This document shows positions 1 to 7,298 of a stretch of 8,600 nucleotides of DNA, piece after piece. The translations under genes were made by a program, and so were the position numbers. Origin of the DNA: Rhodobacterales bacterium (lineage in GTDB: Bacteria; Pseudomonadota; Alphaproteobacteria; Rhodobacterales; Rhodobacteraceae); NCBI GenBank assembly GCA_009992615.1, contig JAACVA010000082.1:1-8600 (forward strand), read 5' to 3'. The notes under the pieces are model-generated. The model saw nothing but the letters and a program-made list of their open reading frames with translations, was not told the DNA's origin and did not search any database. The stretch's first letter is position 1. Each line of letters starts with the position of its first letter.

Positions 1-111
1 CCTGCAAAATTCCAATGCCTCATCCAGCTGTGCCATATCGACCCACGCTTGCCAGTGCGCTGGCACGAACCGCCGCAAATTGCCGGGTCCAAGGTCGGTC
101 AGGGATATCAC
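1..111 (-). CDS. Possible 5' end of an unrecognised gene, running off the left edge
   Basis: Reading leftward on the minus strand, a frame stays open from a GTG at 111 to the window edge (37 codons). Its product would begin (M)ISLTDLGPGNLRRFVPAHW. An internal ATG at 36 is an alternative start. Codon third positions are mostly G or C, as in the neighbours, and the direction matches metG, whose stop lies about 60 bases upstream. The purine-rich stretch AGAGAAGAAA (minus strand, around 139-130) lies too far from the GTG to be a convincing ribosome-binding site. I do not recognise the peptide and assign no function. The frame is the same as metG's, so an open stretch this short could be chance in GC-rich DNA. 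Confidence 0.35.
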   Translation of the reverse strand, partial: MISLTDLGPGNLRRFVPAHWQAWVDMAQLDEALEFCR

Positions 112-174
112 ATGTCTTGGCAGCCTCGGTTTCTTCTCTGCAAAAATACTCAAAAACGCTTGCGAGAGGCGCAG

Positions 175-1905
175 TCAGTCGCGTTTTCCTGCGAACCTGA
201 TTTGCCAGTCGGCCCGCTGGTCATCGGTGATCTTGGCGAAGGTTACTTCGGGCACCGAAAATGCGTGGCCCTGGGGCAGGGTCGTCAGGGCGGCGACAAT
301 ATCATCGGGCCAAGAGTCGTCGCCGGTATGCAGCGCGGCCAGAAGCGCCTCGGCTGCATCAGGGATGAAGGGCCGCGACAGGACAGCATAAACGCGGATC
401 AGGTTCAGCGACAAAGCGATGATCGTCGCGGCGCGGGCAGGGTCGGTTTTGACTGCGGTCCAGGGTGCTGTGGCTTGCAGGTATTCGTTGGCCAGCACCC
501 AGATCGCGCGCAATTCGGCGGCGGCCTTGCGAACTTCGATGGCTTCCATGAAGCCTTCATAGGCGCGGATGCGGGTGGTCAGATCGACCATAAGCCGGTT
601 TTCGGCCTCGGTCATCGGCCCGCTTTTTGGCACCTCGGTGGTGAATTTCGCGGCACAGAACTTGGTCACACGGCTGACGAAATTGCCCAGAACATCGGCC
701 AGATCCTTGTTGATGCTGGCCTGGAAATTTTCCCAGGTGAATTCCGCATCCGAGGATTCTGGCGCGTGGCTCAGCAGCCACCAGCGCCAGTAATCGGCCG
801 GCAGGATCGACAGGGCCTGATCCATGAATATGCCGCGCCCTTGCGAGGTGGAAAACTGGCCACCATCATAATTCAGGTAATTGAACGCCTTGATGTAGTC
901 GACCAGTTTCCAGTCTTCGCCCGCTATCGTATTGGCACCCATGATGGTTGTGGGAAAAGACAGGGTGTGGAACGGCACGTTGTCCTTGCCCATGAATTGC
1001 ACATATCGAACATCTTGCGCGCCATGGCCGGTGCGCCACCACCGTTGCCACGCGGCATCGTCCAGGCCCTTTTCCTCGGCCCATTCAGCGGCACAGGCGA
1101 TGTATTCAATCGGTGCGTCGAACCAGACATAGAACACCTTGCCTTCCATCCCCGGCCAGGGTGCATCGCCCTTCTGCACAGGAACGCCCCAGTCAAGATC
1201 GCGGGTGATGCCGCGATCCTGCAAGCCGTCGCCGTCGTCCAGCCACTTCCTGGCGATCGAGGTTGTGAGGATCGGCCAGTCGGCTTTTGACTCGATCCAT
1301 TCCGTCAGCTTGCCGCGCATCTGACTTTGCCGCAGATACAGGTGTTTTGTTTCGCGCACTTCAAGTTCGGTCGAGCCGGAGATCGCGCTGCGCGGGTTGA
1401 TCAGGTCGGTCGGGTCAAGCTGTTTGGTGCAGTTTTCGCACTGATCGCCGCGCGCCTTGTCATAGCCGCAGTTCGGGCAGGTGCCTTCGATGTAGCGGTC
1501 CGGCAGAAACCGGTTGTCGGTGACGGAAAAAACCTGTTTTTCAGATACTTCCGAGATCAGCCCGGCCTTGTCCAGCATCGCCGCGAAATGTTGTGTCAGG
1601 CGGTGGTTCTGCTGCGACGACGATCGCCCGAATTTGTCGAACGACAACCTGAACCCGGCGGCGATGTCGGCCTGCACGGCGTGCATCCGGGCACAGAACT
1701 CTGCCACAGGCTCACCCGTCTTGGCGGCGGCCAGTTCGGCGGGCGTGCCATGTTCGTCGGTGGCGCACAGGAACAACACCTCGTGCCCGCGCTGGCGCAT
1801 GTAGCGGGCGTAAAGATCGGCGGGCAGTTGGCTGCCCACCAGATTGCCCAGATGTTTGATTCCGTTGATATACGGAATCGCTGAAGTGATCAGGATGCGT
1901 GCCAT
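175..1905 (-). CDS. metG: Methionyl-tRNA synthetase (MetG, archaeal-like class)
   Basis: This cytoplasmic class I synthetase charges tRNA-Met, including the initiator, with methionine using ATP. The 576 residues begin [20 protein letters not shown]. The HIGH-box equivalent is HLGN at 18-21 and [11 protein letters not shown] at 47-57 is typical of MetRS. A zinc knuckle carries Cys143, Cys146, Cys156 and Cys159. The substrate-site segment [14 protein letters not shown] is at 256-269 and [11 protein letters not shown] at 304-314. The KMSKS loop is degenerate, reading QFSTSQGRG at 350-358, so both lysines are replaced. The anticodon-binding helical domain follows from about 375. Length fits the short form lacking the C-terminal EMAP/Trbp111-like tRNA-binding extension. 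The ATG at 1905 is preceded by GAAAGG at a suitable distance and the N terminus matches the family. The gene lies 86 bases downstream of the helicase on the same strand, so co-transcription is possible. Confidence 0.97.
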   Translation of the reverse strand: MARILITSAIPYINGIKHLGNLVGSQLPADLYARYMRQRGHEVLFLCATDEHGTPAELAAAKTGEPVAEFCARMHAVQADIAAGFRLSFDKFGRSSSQQNHRLTQHFAAMLDKAGLISEVSEKQVFSVTDNRFLPDRYIEGTCPNCGYDKARGDQCENCTKQLDPTDLINPRSAISGSTELEVRETKHLYLRQSQMRGKLTEWIESKADWPILTTSIARKWLDDGDGLQDRGITRDLDWGVPVQKGDAPWPGMEGKVFYVWFDAPIEYIACAAEWAEEKGLDDAAWQRWWRTGHGAQDVRYVQFMGKDNVPFHTLSFPTTIMGANTIAGEDWKLVDYIKAFNYLNYDGGQFSTSQGRGIFMDQALSILPADYWRWWLLSHAPESSDAEFTWENFQASINKDLADVLGNFVSRVTKFCAAKFTTEVPKSGPMTEAENRLMVDLTTRIRAYEGFMEAIEVRKAAAELRAIWVLANEYLQATAPWTAVKTDPARAATIIALSLNLIRVYAVLSRPFIPDAAEALLAALHTGDDSWPDDIVAALTTLPQGHAFSVPEVTFAKITDDQRADWQIRFAGKRD

Positions 1906-1938
1906 GGTGCGCCTTTCAGAAATCTTGGCCGCCGATTT

Positions 1939-1980
1939 AGCGCAGGGCGCGCAGCATGGCCAGCGGTGTCGCGCCGCGCT
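1939..1980 (-). other. GC-rich hairpin in the helicase-metG spacer
   Basis: AGCGC plus GGCGCG (1939-1943 and 1946-1951) pair with CGCGCC plus GCGCT (1970-1975 and 1976-1980). This gives an 11-bp stem with a 2-base bulge (1944-1945) and an 18-base loop. It begins about 11 bases after the helicase stop codon. In transcript direction (minus) the stem is followed by AAATCGG with no T-run, so it is not a classical intrinsic terminator. It could protect the helicase mRNA 3' end, slow readthrough into metG, or simply reflect local GC content. Nothing else is visible in the rest of the 1906-1991 spacer. Confidence 0.3.
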
Positions 1981-1991
1981 GATCTGTCGGT

Positions 1992-4115
1992 TCAGGGTTT
2001 ACGGCGTGGCGCCGCGTTTGGGCCTTTCCCGGCGGGTTTTCCGCCCTTGGGTCCTTTGAAGCCGCCCGGCTTGCCCCCCGGTGGCACAAACCGTTTCGAT
2101 GTGTCGCTGGCGCTGGCGCGGGGTTTGGCGGGGCCTTCGCCGCGCGCGGGTGGTTTGCCCTTGAAGGGCGCACGGGGCTTGGCGGGGGCGCTGCCCGCGT
2201 CGGCGGGTTTGTCCCACGGGCGCGCTGCCTTGTGGGATTTGAAGCCGTCGGCGCGGCCTTTTGCGGCGGGCTTGCCGTCCGTGCCAAGCGGGCGGTGGCT
2301 TTTGGCGCCGCTGGCCGCCCCTTTGACAAAGGGTTTCGCCTTTGGTTTCGGCTTGGGTGCCACCACGGCCACGTCGGGCGCACGGTATTTTTCCGCAGGC
2401 GGCGGCGCCGGGGCGTCGGGCGTGTCGGGTTGCCAGCGCGGCTTGGGCGCGGCCTCGATTGGCGCGGGGCGCGGTTCCGGGGCTTCGTCACGCGGCGGGC
2501 GCGGAGTGTATTCGCGCACCGGACGGGGGGTGCGGGCGGCGTCGGGGGCCTGGGCCAGACGGCGGATGGCGGTGCCCCCCTCCAGCATCATCGCCGGGCC
2601 GATCTTGGCGACAAACGCGGCCTCGGAACTGGCCTGCAATTCGACAAAGGTTTCGGCCTGCTGGATGCGGATCGCCCCGATATCGTCGCGTGAAATGCCG
2701 CCCGCCTTGCACAGCATCGGCAACAGCCAACGTGGCTCGGCGTTCTGGGCGCGGCCCACGGCCACTGAAAACCACACCGACGGGCCGAACGGGGCGCGCG
2801 GCGGGGGGGGCGTGTCGGGGTCGGACAAATCCTCGGGAGCCGACTGGCGGGTTGAAAACAGCCGCAGATAGGCGGCGGCGATCTGTTCGGGGCTGTACAG
2901 GTCCAGCAGGCGGGCGGCAAAGGTGGCCTCGTCCTCGCTGATCGCCTCGTCCCAGACCGGATCTTCCAGCAGGCGGGTTTCGTCCTTGGCGCGCACCTCA
3001 TCTGCGGTGGGGGGCACATCCCAGGTGGCGCGCACCTTGGCGCCCTGCAACAGACGCTCGGCCTTTTTCTTGACTTTGCCGGGCACGATCAGAACGCTGA
3101 CGCCCTTGCGCCCGGCGCGCCCGGTGCGGCCCGAACGGTGCAACAGGGTTTCCGAGTTTGACGGCAAATCGGCGTGGATCACCAGTTCAAGGTTTGGCAG
3201 GTCGATCCCCCGCGCCGCCACATCGGTGGCGACGCAGACCTTCGCGCGCCCGTCGCGCATCGCCTGCAAGGCATGGGTGCGTTCATTCTGGCTCAGCTCA
3301 CCCGACAGGGCGACGACCGAGAACCCACGGTTGGAAAACCGTGTGGTCAGGCGCGATACCATGGCGCGGGTGTTGCAGAACACCAGGGCATTGGGCGCCT
3401 CGTAAAACCGCAGCACGTTGATGATGGCGTTTTCGGCATCCTGCTGGGCCACCGACAGGGCGCGATAATCAATGTCGGAATGTTGCTGTTTTTCGGCGGT
3501 CGTGGTGACGCGCACGGCATCTTTTTGATAGTTTTGTGCAAGTGTGGCGATGGATTTCGGCACCGTCGCGCTGAACATCAGGGTGCGCCGTTCGGCCGGG
3601 GCGGTGCCCAGGATATATTCCAGATCCTCGCGGAAGCCGAGGTCGAGCATCTCGTCCGCCTCGTCCAGAACCACGGCACGGATCGTGTCCATTTTCAGGG
3701 AATTGCGCATGATGTGATCGCGCAGCCGCCCCGGTGTGGCCACCACGATATGCGCGCCGCGGTCCAGTGCGCGGCGTTCGTCGCGCATGTCCATGCCGCC
3801 GACGCAAGAGGCAAGAACCGCCCCGGTGTTGCCATACAGCCACTGCAATTCACGCTTGACCTGCAAGGCCAGTTCACGGGTCGGGGCAATGCACAGGGCC
3901 AGCGGTGTGGCCGCCGGGCCAAATCGGCCATCCTCGCCCAGGATCGTCGGACCGATGGCCAGACCAAAGCCCACCGTCTTGCCCGAACCGGTCTGCGCCG
4001 AAACCAGCAGGTCGGCCGTGTCCAGAGCGGGGTCGGTCACCGCCTTTTGCACCTGGGTCAGGGCGTCATAGCCACGCTGGGCAAGGGCATCGGCAAGGGT
4101 CTGGATCACGGGCAC
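1992..4115 (-). CDS. DEAD-box ATP-dependent RNA helicase with DbpA-like RNA-binding domain and basic tail
   Basis: Probably an ATP-dependent RNA remodeller of the DeaD/CsdA-DbpA group, acting in ribosome assembly or mRNA turnover. From a GTG at 4115 it has 707 residues ([13 protein letters not shown]...). Motifs in order: Q-motif glutamine 23; motif I AQTGSGKT 40-47; Ia PTREL 78-82; GG 106-107; Ib TPGR 127-130; II DEAD 151-154; III SAT 183-185; IV VFCNTR 245-250; [11 protein letters not shown] 296-305; [12 protein letters not shown] 326-335. Residues about 443-515 look like a DbpA-type RNA-binding domain. The last ~175 residues are a Lys/Arg/Pro/Gly-rich, probably disordered tail. The longer open frame starting at 4361 is unlikely: its extra 82 residues have no helicase similarity and run antisense into the reductase gene. 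AGGAAA lies just before the GTG at 4115; a second GTG at 4109 is a near-equal choice. Divergent from the reductase and upstream of metG. Confidence 0.93.
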   Translation of the reverse strand: MPVIQTLADALAQRGYDALTQVQKAVTDPALDTADLLVSAQTGSGKTVGFGLAIGPTILGEDGRFGPAATPLALCIAPTRELALQVKRELQWLYGNTGAVLASCVGGMDMRDERRALDRGAHIVVATPGRLRDHIMRNSLKMDTIRAVVLDEADEMLDLGFREDLEYILGTAPAERRTLMFSATVPKSIATLAQNYQKDAVRVTTTAEKQQHSDIDYRALSVAQQDAENAIINVLRFYEAPNALVFCNTRAMVSRLTTRFSNRGFSVVALSGELSQNERTHALQAMRDGRAKVCVATDVAARGIDLPNLELVIHADLPSNSETLLHRSGRTGRAGRKGVSVLIVPGKVKKKAERLLQGAKVRATWDVPPTADEVRAKDETRLLEDPVWDEAISEDEATFAARLLDLYSPEQIAAAYLRLFSTRQSAPEDLSDPDTPPPPRAPFGPSVWFSVAVGRAQNAEPRWLLPMLCKAGGISRDDIGAIRIQQAETFVELQASSEAAFVAKIGPAMMLEGGTAIRRLAQAPDAARTPRPVREYTPRPPRDEAPEPRPAPIEAAPKPRWQPDTPDAPAPPPAEKYRAPDVAVVAPKPKPKAKPFVKGAASGAKSHRPLGTDGKPAAKGRADGFKSHKAARPWDKPADAGSAPAKPRAPFKGKPPARGEGPAKPRASASDTSKRFVPPGGKPGGFKGPKGGKPAGKGPNAAPRRKP

Positions 4116-4146
4116 ATCTTTCCTGGGGGCGCGACAAGCACCCGCG

Positions 4147-4186
4147 CATACGCCTTTGGCCCCTGTTTGTATAGGGCCAGCGTATG
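4147..4186. repeat. Imperfect dyad (13 paired bases per arm, 3-base bulge) in divergent spacer
   Basis: CATACGC (4147-4153) pairs with GCGTATG (4180-4186). After a 3-base bulge (4154-4156), TGGCCC (4157-4162) pairs with GGGCCA (4174-4179), leaving an 11-base loop. In RNA it would lie 32-71 bases upstream of the helicase start codon on the minus strand, so it could be a leader hairpin. In DNA it could be an operator between divergent promoters. No T-tract follows, so terminator function is not supported. I see no strong sigma70 promoter in 4116-4256. Confidence 0.45.
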
Positions 4187-4214
4187 GGTAAAGGCGGTCG
4201 GCATTGCCTTTACC
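4187..4214. repeat. Perfect 9-10-9 dyad abutting the preceding one
   Basis: GGTAAAGGC (4187-4195) and GCCTTTACC (4206-4214) are exact inverted repeats separated by 10 bases. The arm length and spacing resemble a dimeric regulator's operator. The site starts at the base after the preceding dyad ends and is 43 bases upstream of the reductase start codon. It could equally be an RNA hairpin. No regulator gene lies next to it, so no protein can be named. Confidence 0.4.
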
Positions 4215-4256
4215 GCCCAGCGGGGTATCCCTGTGCGCAATCACAGGAGATTCGCC

Positions 4257-5300
4257 ATGAAAAAGCTGTCGTTGGGTGCCACCGACATTGTTGTTTCCGA
4301 GTTTTGCCTTGGCTCGATGACCTGGGGCAGTCAGAATTCCGAGACCGAGGGCCACGCCCAACTCGATCGCGCGCTTGAACGGGGCGTCGATTTTATCGAC
4401 ACAGCCGAGATGTATCCGGTCAATCCCGTGGCGAAGGAAACCATCGGGCGGACCGAATCGATTATCGGCAACTGGATCGCGCGCAGCGGGCGGCGCGGCG
4501 ACATCGTGTTGGCGACGAAATGTTCAGGGTATAACGAAAAATTCGTGCGCGAACATCAGCCGGTGACGGGCGAAACCCTGCGCAGCGCCCTGGACGGATC
4601 GCTGCGGCGGTTGAACACCGATTATATTGACCTGTACCAGCTGCATTGGCCGAACCGTGGATCGTTCCACTTTCGTCAGGTCTGGGGATTTGATCCCACG
4701 GGGCAGGACACCGCGCAGGCGCAGGACCATTTTGCCGATGTGATGGGCGCGCTGGCCGCCCTCGTGACCGAGGGCAAGATCCGCGCCTTCGGCCTGTCCA
4801 ACGAATCGGCCTGGGGCACGATGAACTGGAACGCGGCGGCGGCGGCCACGGGCGGGCCACGGGTGGCAACGATGCAGAACGAATATTCTCTGTTGTGCCG
4901 CCAATACGACAGCGATCTGGCCGAGATGAGCCACCATGAAGATGTCACTTTATTGGCATTTTCTCCCTTGGCGGTGGGACTTTTGACTGGAAAATATCAA
5001 AATGGCAACATTCCGGAAGGATCGCGGATGAGCTTGTCACCGGAGCTGGGCGGACGGCGGAGCGACCGTGTGCTCAGCGCCGTCGCCGCCTATCTCGACG
5101 TGGCGCAAAAGCATGGGATCGATCCGGTTCACATGGCACTGGCGTTTACCCGGTCGCGCCCGTTCCGCACCATCCCGATCTTTGGCGCGACCACCATGGC
5201 GCAACTGGACCGCGCCATTGACGGTGCCGCGCTGACCCTGACCGCTGAGGTGCTGTCGGACATCGCGCAGGCGCACAAGGCCCATCCGATGCCGTACTGA
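4257..5300 (+). CDS. Aldo/keto reductase, Tas-like
   Basis: A cytoplasmic NAD(P)H-dependent oxidoreductase with the aldo/keto reductase TIM-barrel fold; its natural substrate cannot be read from the sequence. The 347 residues begin MKKLSLGATDIVVSEFCLGS. The catalytic tetrad is intact: Asp48, Tyr53 (in DTAEMYPV), Lys88 (LATK) and His130 (YQLHWP). Cofactor-site features include GLSNES near 180 and IPIFGATTMAQLD near the C terminus. Several stretches (SMTWGSQNSE, HAQLDRAL, TAEMYPV, TDYIDLYQLHWP, LLTGKYQNG, MALAF) resemble E. coli Tas, and length agrees with that protein (346 residues, from memory). The start is fixed by AGGAGA at 4245-4250, six bases before the ATG. The frame stays open upstream to about 3174, but that part is antisense to the helicase. 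The gene ends 6 bases from the convergent gene's stop. Confidence 0.93.
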   Translation: MKKLSLGATDIVVSEFCLGSMTWGSQNSETEGHAQLDRALERGVDFIDTAEMYPVNPVAKETIGRTESIIGNWIARSGRRGDIVLATKCSGYNEKFVREHQPVTGETLRSALDGSLRRLNTDYIDLYQLHWPNRGSFHFRQVWGFDPTGQDTAQAQDHFADVMGALAALVTEGKIRAFGLSNESAWGTMNWNAAAAATGGPRVATMQNEYSLLCRQYDSDLAEMSHHEDVTLLAFSPLAVGLLTGKYQNGNIPEGSRMSLSPELGGRRSDRVLSAVAAYLDVAQKHGIDPVHMALAFTRSRPFRTIPIFGATTMAQLDRAIDGAALTLTAEVLSDIAQAHKAHPMPY

Positions 5301-5306
5301 CCGGCC

Positions 5307-5840
5307 TCAGCGGGCGGTGACGCGGGCCAGATGCCGGTCGATCAGGGTGGTGTCGGCCGGGTTCAGCCGTTGGTGGCGGGGATAGAGGGGCAGGGCGCGG
5401 TCATCGACGATGGGCGCGTCCCAACCGTCGGTTGTGTCAAAGAACCGCGCCAGCCCGTCTTCACCGAACCAACGCAAAAAACCCTGGGCCACCACATCGA
5501 CATAGCTGAGCAAAATGTGGCGGGGTGCGTCCGGCAAACCGTGCCGACCCTCGGCAATGGAATAGACGGCCACCGGCGTTCCGGCGATCTGAACGGCAAT
5601 CCTGTCATACCCCGCCTCGCGTTGGTCCAGCGCCGCCCAGTCACCACCGGGCACCCGGGCAATCGCGCCGTCGATCACCGCCCCGGCCACCGGCACCGCC
5701 GTCAGAAACGCGGTTTTGCTGACATCGGTATGGCGCCAGACCCGGCGCCAGCCGGGCAGGGTGGCCGGGCGCAGGTCGGGATAGCTGTGGGTCGCCCCGT
5801 TGACCAAAGAGCCATAGCCAAAGAACCGCGCATCCGTCAT
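5307..5840 (-). CDS. Gamma-glutamylcyclotransferase-like family protein
   Basis: A small soluble protein (177 residues) of the gamma-glutamylcyclotransferase / AIG2-like fold. Members typically cyclise gamma-glutamyl amines or peptides to 5-oxoproline, but substrate varies and cannot be assigned here. The family's binding-loop signature is FGYGSLVN at 7-14. A likely catalytic acid is Glu75 in DQREAGYDR (72-80). The N-terminal layout, with PGWRRVW at 29-35, is usual for the superfamily. It lacks clear extra ChaC features, so I would not call it a ChaC glutathione-degrading enzyme. The ATG at 5840 follows AAAAGGG about 8 bases upstream. It is divergent from the glycine cleavage operon and converges on the reductase; neither neighbour indicates its role. 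Confidence 0.8.
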   Translation of the reverse strand: MTDARFFGYGSLVNGATHSYPDLRPATLPGWRRVWRHTDVSKTAFLTAVPVAGAVIDGAIARVPGGDWAALDQREAGYDRIAVQIAGTPVAVYSIAEGRHGLPDAPRHILLSYVDVVAQGFLRWFGEDGLARFFDTTDGWDAPIVDDRALPLYPRHQRLNPADTTLIDRHLARVTAR

Positions 5841-5879
5841 GTCCCGACCCTTTTCCGGTGCCGCCGATCACGACACCCC

Positions 5880-5908
5880 TTGCCAAATGCCACAACGGAA
5901 GAAATAGT
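5880..5908 (+). promoter_or_regulatory. Putative sigma70 promoter of the gcv operon
   Basis: TTGCCA (5880-5885) matches the -35 consensus at five of six positions. After a 17-base spacer, AATAGT (5903-5908) matches the -10 consensus at four of six. The predicted transcription start, about 5914-5916, coincides with the first base of the riboswitch's outer stem, which supports the assignment. The rest of the 307-base spacer 5841-6147 holds the riboswitch, its expression platform and, near 5841, the ribosome-binding site of the divergent gene. Confidence 0.5.
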
Positions 5909-5915
5909 CAACGGC

Positions 5916-6080
5916 GTCAGCGACGGGAGAATCCGGTGGGCCACGCCCGCAGGTGCCGAAGGAGCAACCGCCCCGGTAAACTCTCAGGCCAAAGGACCGC
6001 CGCTGGTCAACAAACTCTGGAGAGTGGTGCGCGATGCACCCGCCGAAGGGATAGCGATCTCAGGCGCAAGGAACAGAGGG
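5916..6080 (+). promoter_or_regulatory. Tandem (two-aptamer) glycine riboswitch upstream of gcvT
   Basis: Two consecutive glycine aptamers are visible. Aptamer 1: outer stem CAGCG (5918-5922) with CGCTG (6001-6005), the conserved GGGAGA at 5925-5930, GCCGAAGGAGCAA at 5955-5967 and CTCTCAGGC at 5981-5989 followed by AAAGGACCGC. Aptamer 2: stem CTCT (6015-6018) with AGAG (6075-6078), then GGAGAG at 6019-6024, a GTGC/GCAC hairpin, CGCCGAAGGG at 6041-6050 and TCTCAGGCG at 6058-6066. The linker is about 9 bases. Members of this class bind glycine and usually switch on gcvT operons so that excess glycine is degraded. The downstream gcvTHP genes fit this exactly. Aptamer 2 has a shortened P3 arm compared with aptamer 1. 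Confidence 0.95.
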
Positions 6081-6147
6081 GGCATGTCAGGCGCGGTCGC
6101 GCCGAGGATATGGCCCGGCCATGCGCCGGAGATGGGGACGAACGGCG
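6081..6147 (+). promoter_or_regulatory. Candidate riboswitch expression platform and gcvT ribosome-binding site
   Basis: Between aptamer 2 and the gcvT start are several short GC-rich hairpins. GGCGC/GCGCC (6090-6094 with 6099-6103) has a 4-base loop. ATGGC/GCCAT (6110-6114 with 6118-6122) overlaps and excludes CCGGC/GCCGG (6115-6119 with 6125-6129). The second of this pair takes up the first two G of GGAGA (6128-6132). Another possible binding site, GGGGA (6134-6138), lies 9 bases before the ATG. No T-run follows any hairpin, so translational control or Rho-dependent termination is more plausible than intrinsic termination. Which hairpin forms with glycine bound is not visible from the sequence. 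Confidence 0.45.
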
Positions 6148-7278
6148 ATGGACGATTTGCATCAGACGGTTCTGCACGATTTGCACGTGGATTTGGGGGC
6201 GCGGATGGTGCCCTTTGCGGGGTATGTCATGCCGGTGCAATATCCGCTTGGCGTGATGAAGGAACACCTGCATTGTCGGGCGGCTGCGGGCCTGTTCGAT
6301 GTGTCACACATGGGGCAGGTGGCGATCCGCCCCCATTCGGGCGACATTGCTGATGCGGCGCGCGCGCTTGAAACGCTGGTGCCGGTCGATCTGCTGGGCC
6401 TTGGTGCGGGGCGGCAGCGTTATGCGCTGTTCACCAGTGATGCGGGCGGAATTCTGGACGATCTGATGGTGGCCAACCGGGGCGATCACCTGTTCGTGGT
6501 GGTCAATGCGGCGTGCAAGGCGGGTGATCTGGCGCATATGCGTGCCCACCTTTCCGAAACTTGCGCGGTTGACGAATTGTCTGACCGCGCGCTTCTCGCC
6601 CTTCAGGGGCCACAGGCCGAGGCAGCGCTGGCGCGCCTGGTGCCCGAGGTGACGACACTGCGGTTCATGGATGTGATCGGTGCCGATACTGTGTTCGGGC
6701 CGCTGATCCTGTCGCGGTCGGGCTATACCGGCGAGGACGGGTTCGAGATTTCGGTGCCGAATGCGGCGGCGGTCGATCTGGCGCGCGCGCTTCTGGATGA
6801 TGACGCGGTACAGCCGATCGGTCTTGGCGCGCGGGATTCCCTGCGCCTGGAGGCTGGATTGTGCCTCTACGGCAACGACATTGACACGACGACGACACCA
6901 ATCGAGGCGGCGCTGGCCTGGGCGATCCAGAAGGCGCGCCGCCCTGGTGGGCCGCGCGCCGGGGGGTATCCCGGGGCCGATGTCGTTGGCGCGCAACTGA
7001 CCTCTGGCGCGGCGCGCACCCGCGTCGGGCTGTTGCCCGAAGGGCGCGCGCCGGTCCGCGCGGGGGCGGGGCTGTTCGCCGGGACAGAAGGGGGCGATGT
7101 CATCGGCACTGTCACCTCGGGTGCCTTCGGGCCCAGCCTGGGCGCCCCCATGTCCATGGGGTATGTCCCGACAGGGTTGGCAGGCCCGGGCACCAAACTG
7201 TTCGCCGACCTGCGCGGAAAGCGGCACCCGGTCACCGTTGCCGCCCTGCCGTTCCGCCCCGCCACCTTCAAACGCTGA
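6148..7278 (+). CDS. gcvT: Glycine cleavage system T protein (aminomethyltransferase)
   Basis: GcvT takes the aminomethyl group from the lipoyl arm of GcvH, transfers methylene to tetrahydrofolate and releases ammonia, in the cytoplasm. From the ATG at 6148 it has 376 residues starting MDDLHQTVLHDLHVDLGARM. Family features in order: MVPFAGYVMPVQYP 20-33, HCRAAAGLFDVSHMGQ 42-57, the acidic pair in GGILDDLMV (Asp104-Asp105, one of which is the expected catalytic aspartate), RSGYTGEDGFEIS 190-202 and GLGARDSLRLEAGLCLYG 225-242. The C-terminal barrel follows, with GTVTSGAFGPSLG 320-332. An in-frame ATG at 6121 would add nine basic residues (MRRRWGRTA) and sits inside the platform hairpins without a binding site, so 6148 is preferred. 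First gene after the glycine riboswitch; gcvH starts 20 bases after its stop. Confidence 0.96.
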   Translation: MDDLHQTVLHDLHVDLGARMVPFAGYVMPVQYPLGVMKEHLHCRAAAGLFDVSHMGQVAIRPHSGDIADAARALETLVPVDLLGLGAGRQRYALFTSDAGGILDDLMVANRGDHLFVVVNAACKAGDLAHMRAHLSETCAVDELSDRALLALQGPQAEAALARLVPEVTTLRFMDVIGADTVFGPLILSRSGYTGEDGFEISVPNAAAVDLARALLDDDAVQPIGLGARDSLRLEAGLCLYGNDIDTTTTPIEAALAWAIQKARRPGGPRAGGYPGADVVGAQLTSGAARTRVGLLPEGRAPVRAGAGLFAGTEGGDVIGTVTSGAFGPSLGAPMSMGYVPTGLAGPGTKLFADLRGKRHPVTVAALPFRPATFKR

Positions 7279-7298
7279 AACCCCACAGGAGCCTGCCC

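Noticed and set aside
142..175. Intrinsic terminator for metG
   Set aside because: The minus strand has two T5 runs, but the preceding sequence gives only a 3-bp stem, too weak to call.
49..1290. Long plus-strand open frame of 413 codons opposite metG
   Set aside because: It is fully antisense to a clear methionyl-tRNA synthetase. Its translation is Gly/Arg/His/Gln-rich with no recognisable domain, as expected of a shadow frame in GC-rich DNA.
1937..2871. Several open frames on both strands over the helicase tail
   Set aside because: The tail is extremely GC-rich, so stop codons are rare in all frames. The products are Pro/Arg/Ala- or Gly-rich with no domain.
3174..4256. Upstream extension of the aldo/keto reductase reading frame, which would make a 708-residue protein
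   Set aside because: The extra part is antisense to the helicase motifs and lacks similarity to anything, while AGGAGA and the family N terminus place the real start at 4257.
4116..4361. Upstream extension of the helicase frame to 4361
   Set aside because: It would run over the reductase start and ribosome-binding site and adds 82 residues without helicase features. The GTG at 4115 with AGGAAA ahead gives the expected N terminus.
5298..5312. Bidirectional terminator between the convergent reductase and cyclotransferase-like genes
   Set aside because: Only 6 bases separate the stops and no stable hairpin with a T-run is visible. Any termination signal would have to lie within the coding regions.
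6304..7227. 307-codon minus-strand open frame opposite gcvT
   Set aside because: Antisense to well-conserved GcvT motifs; the translation resembles no protein family.
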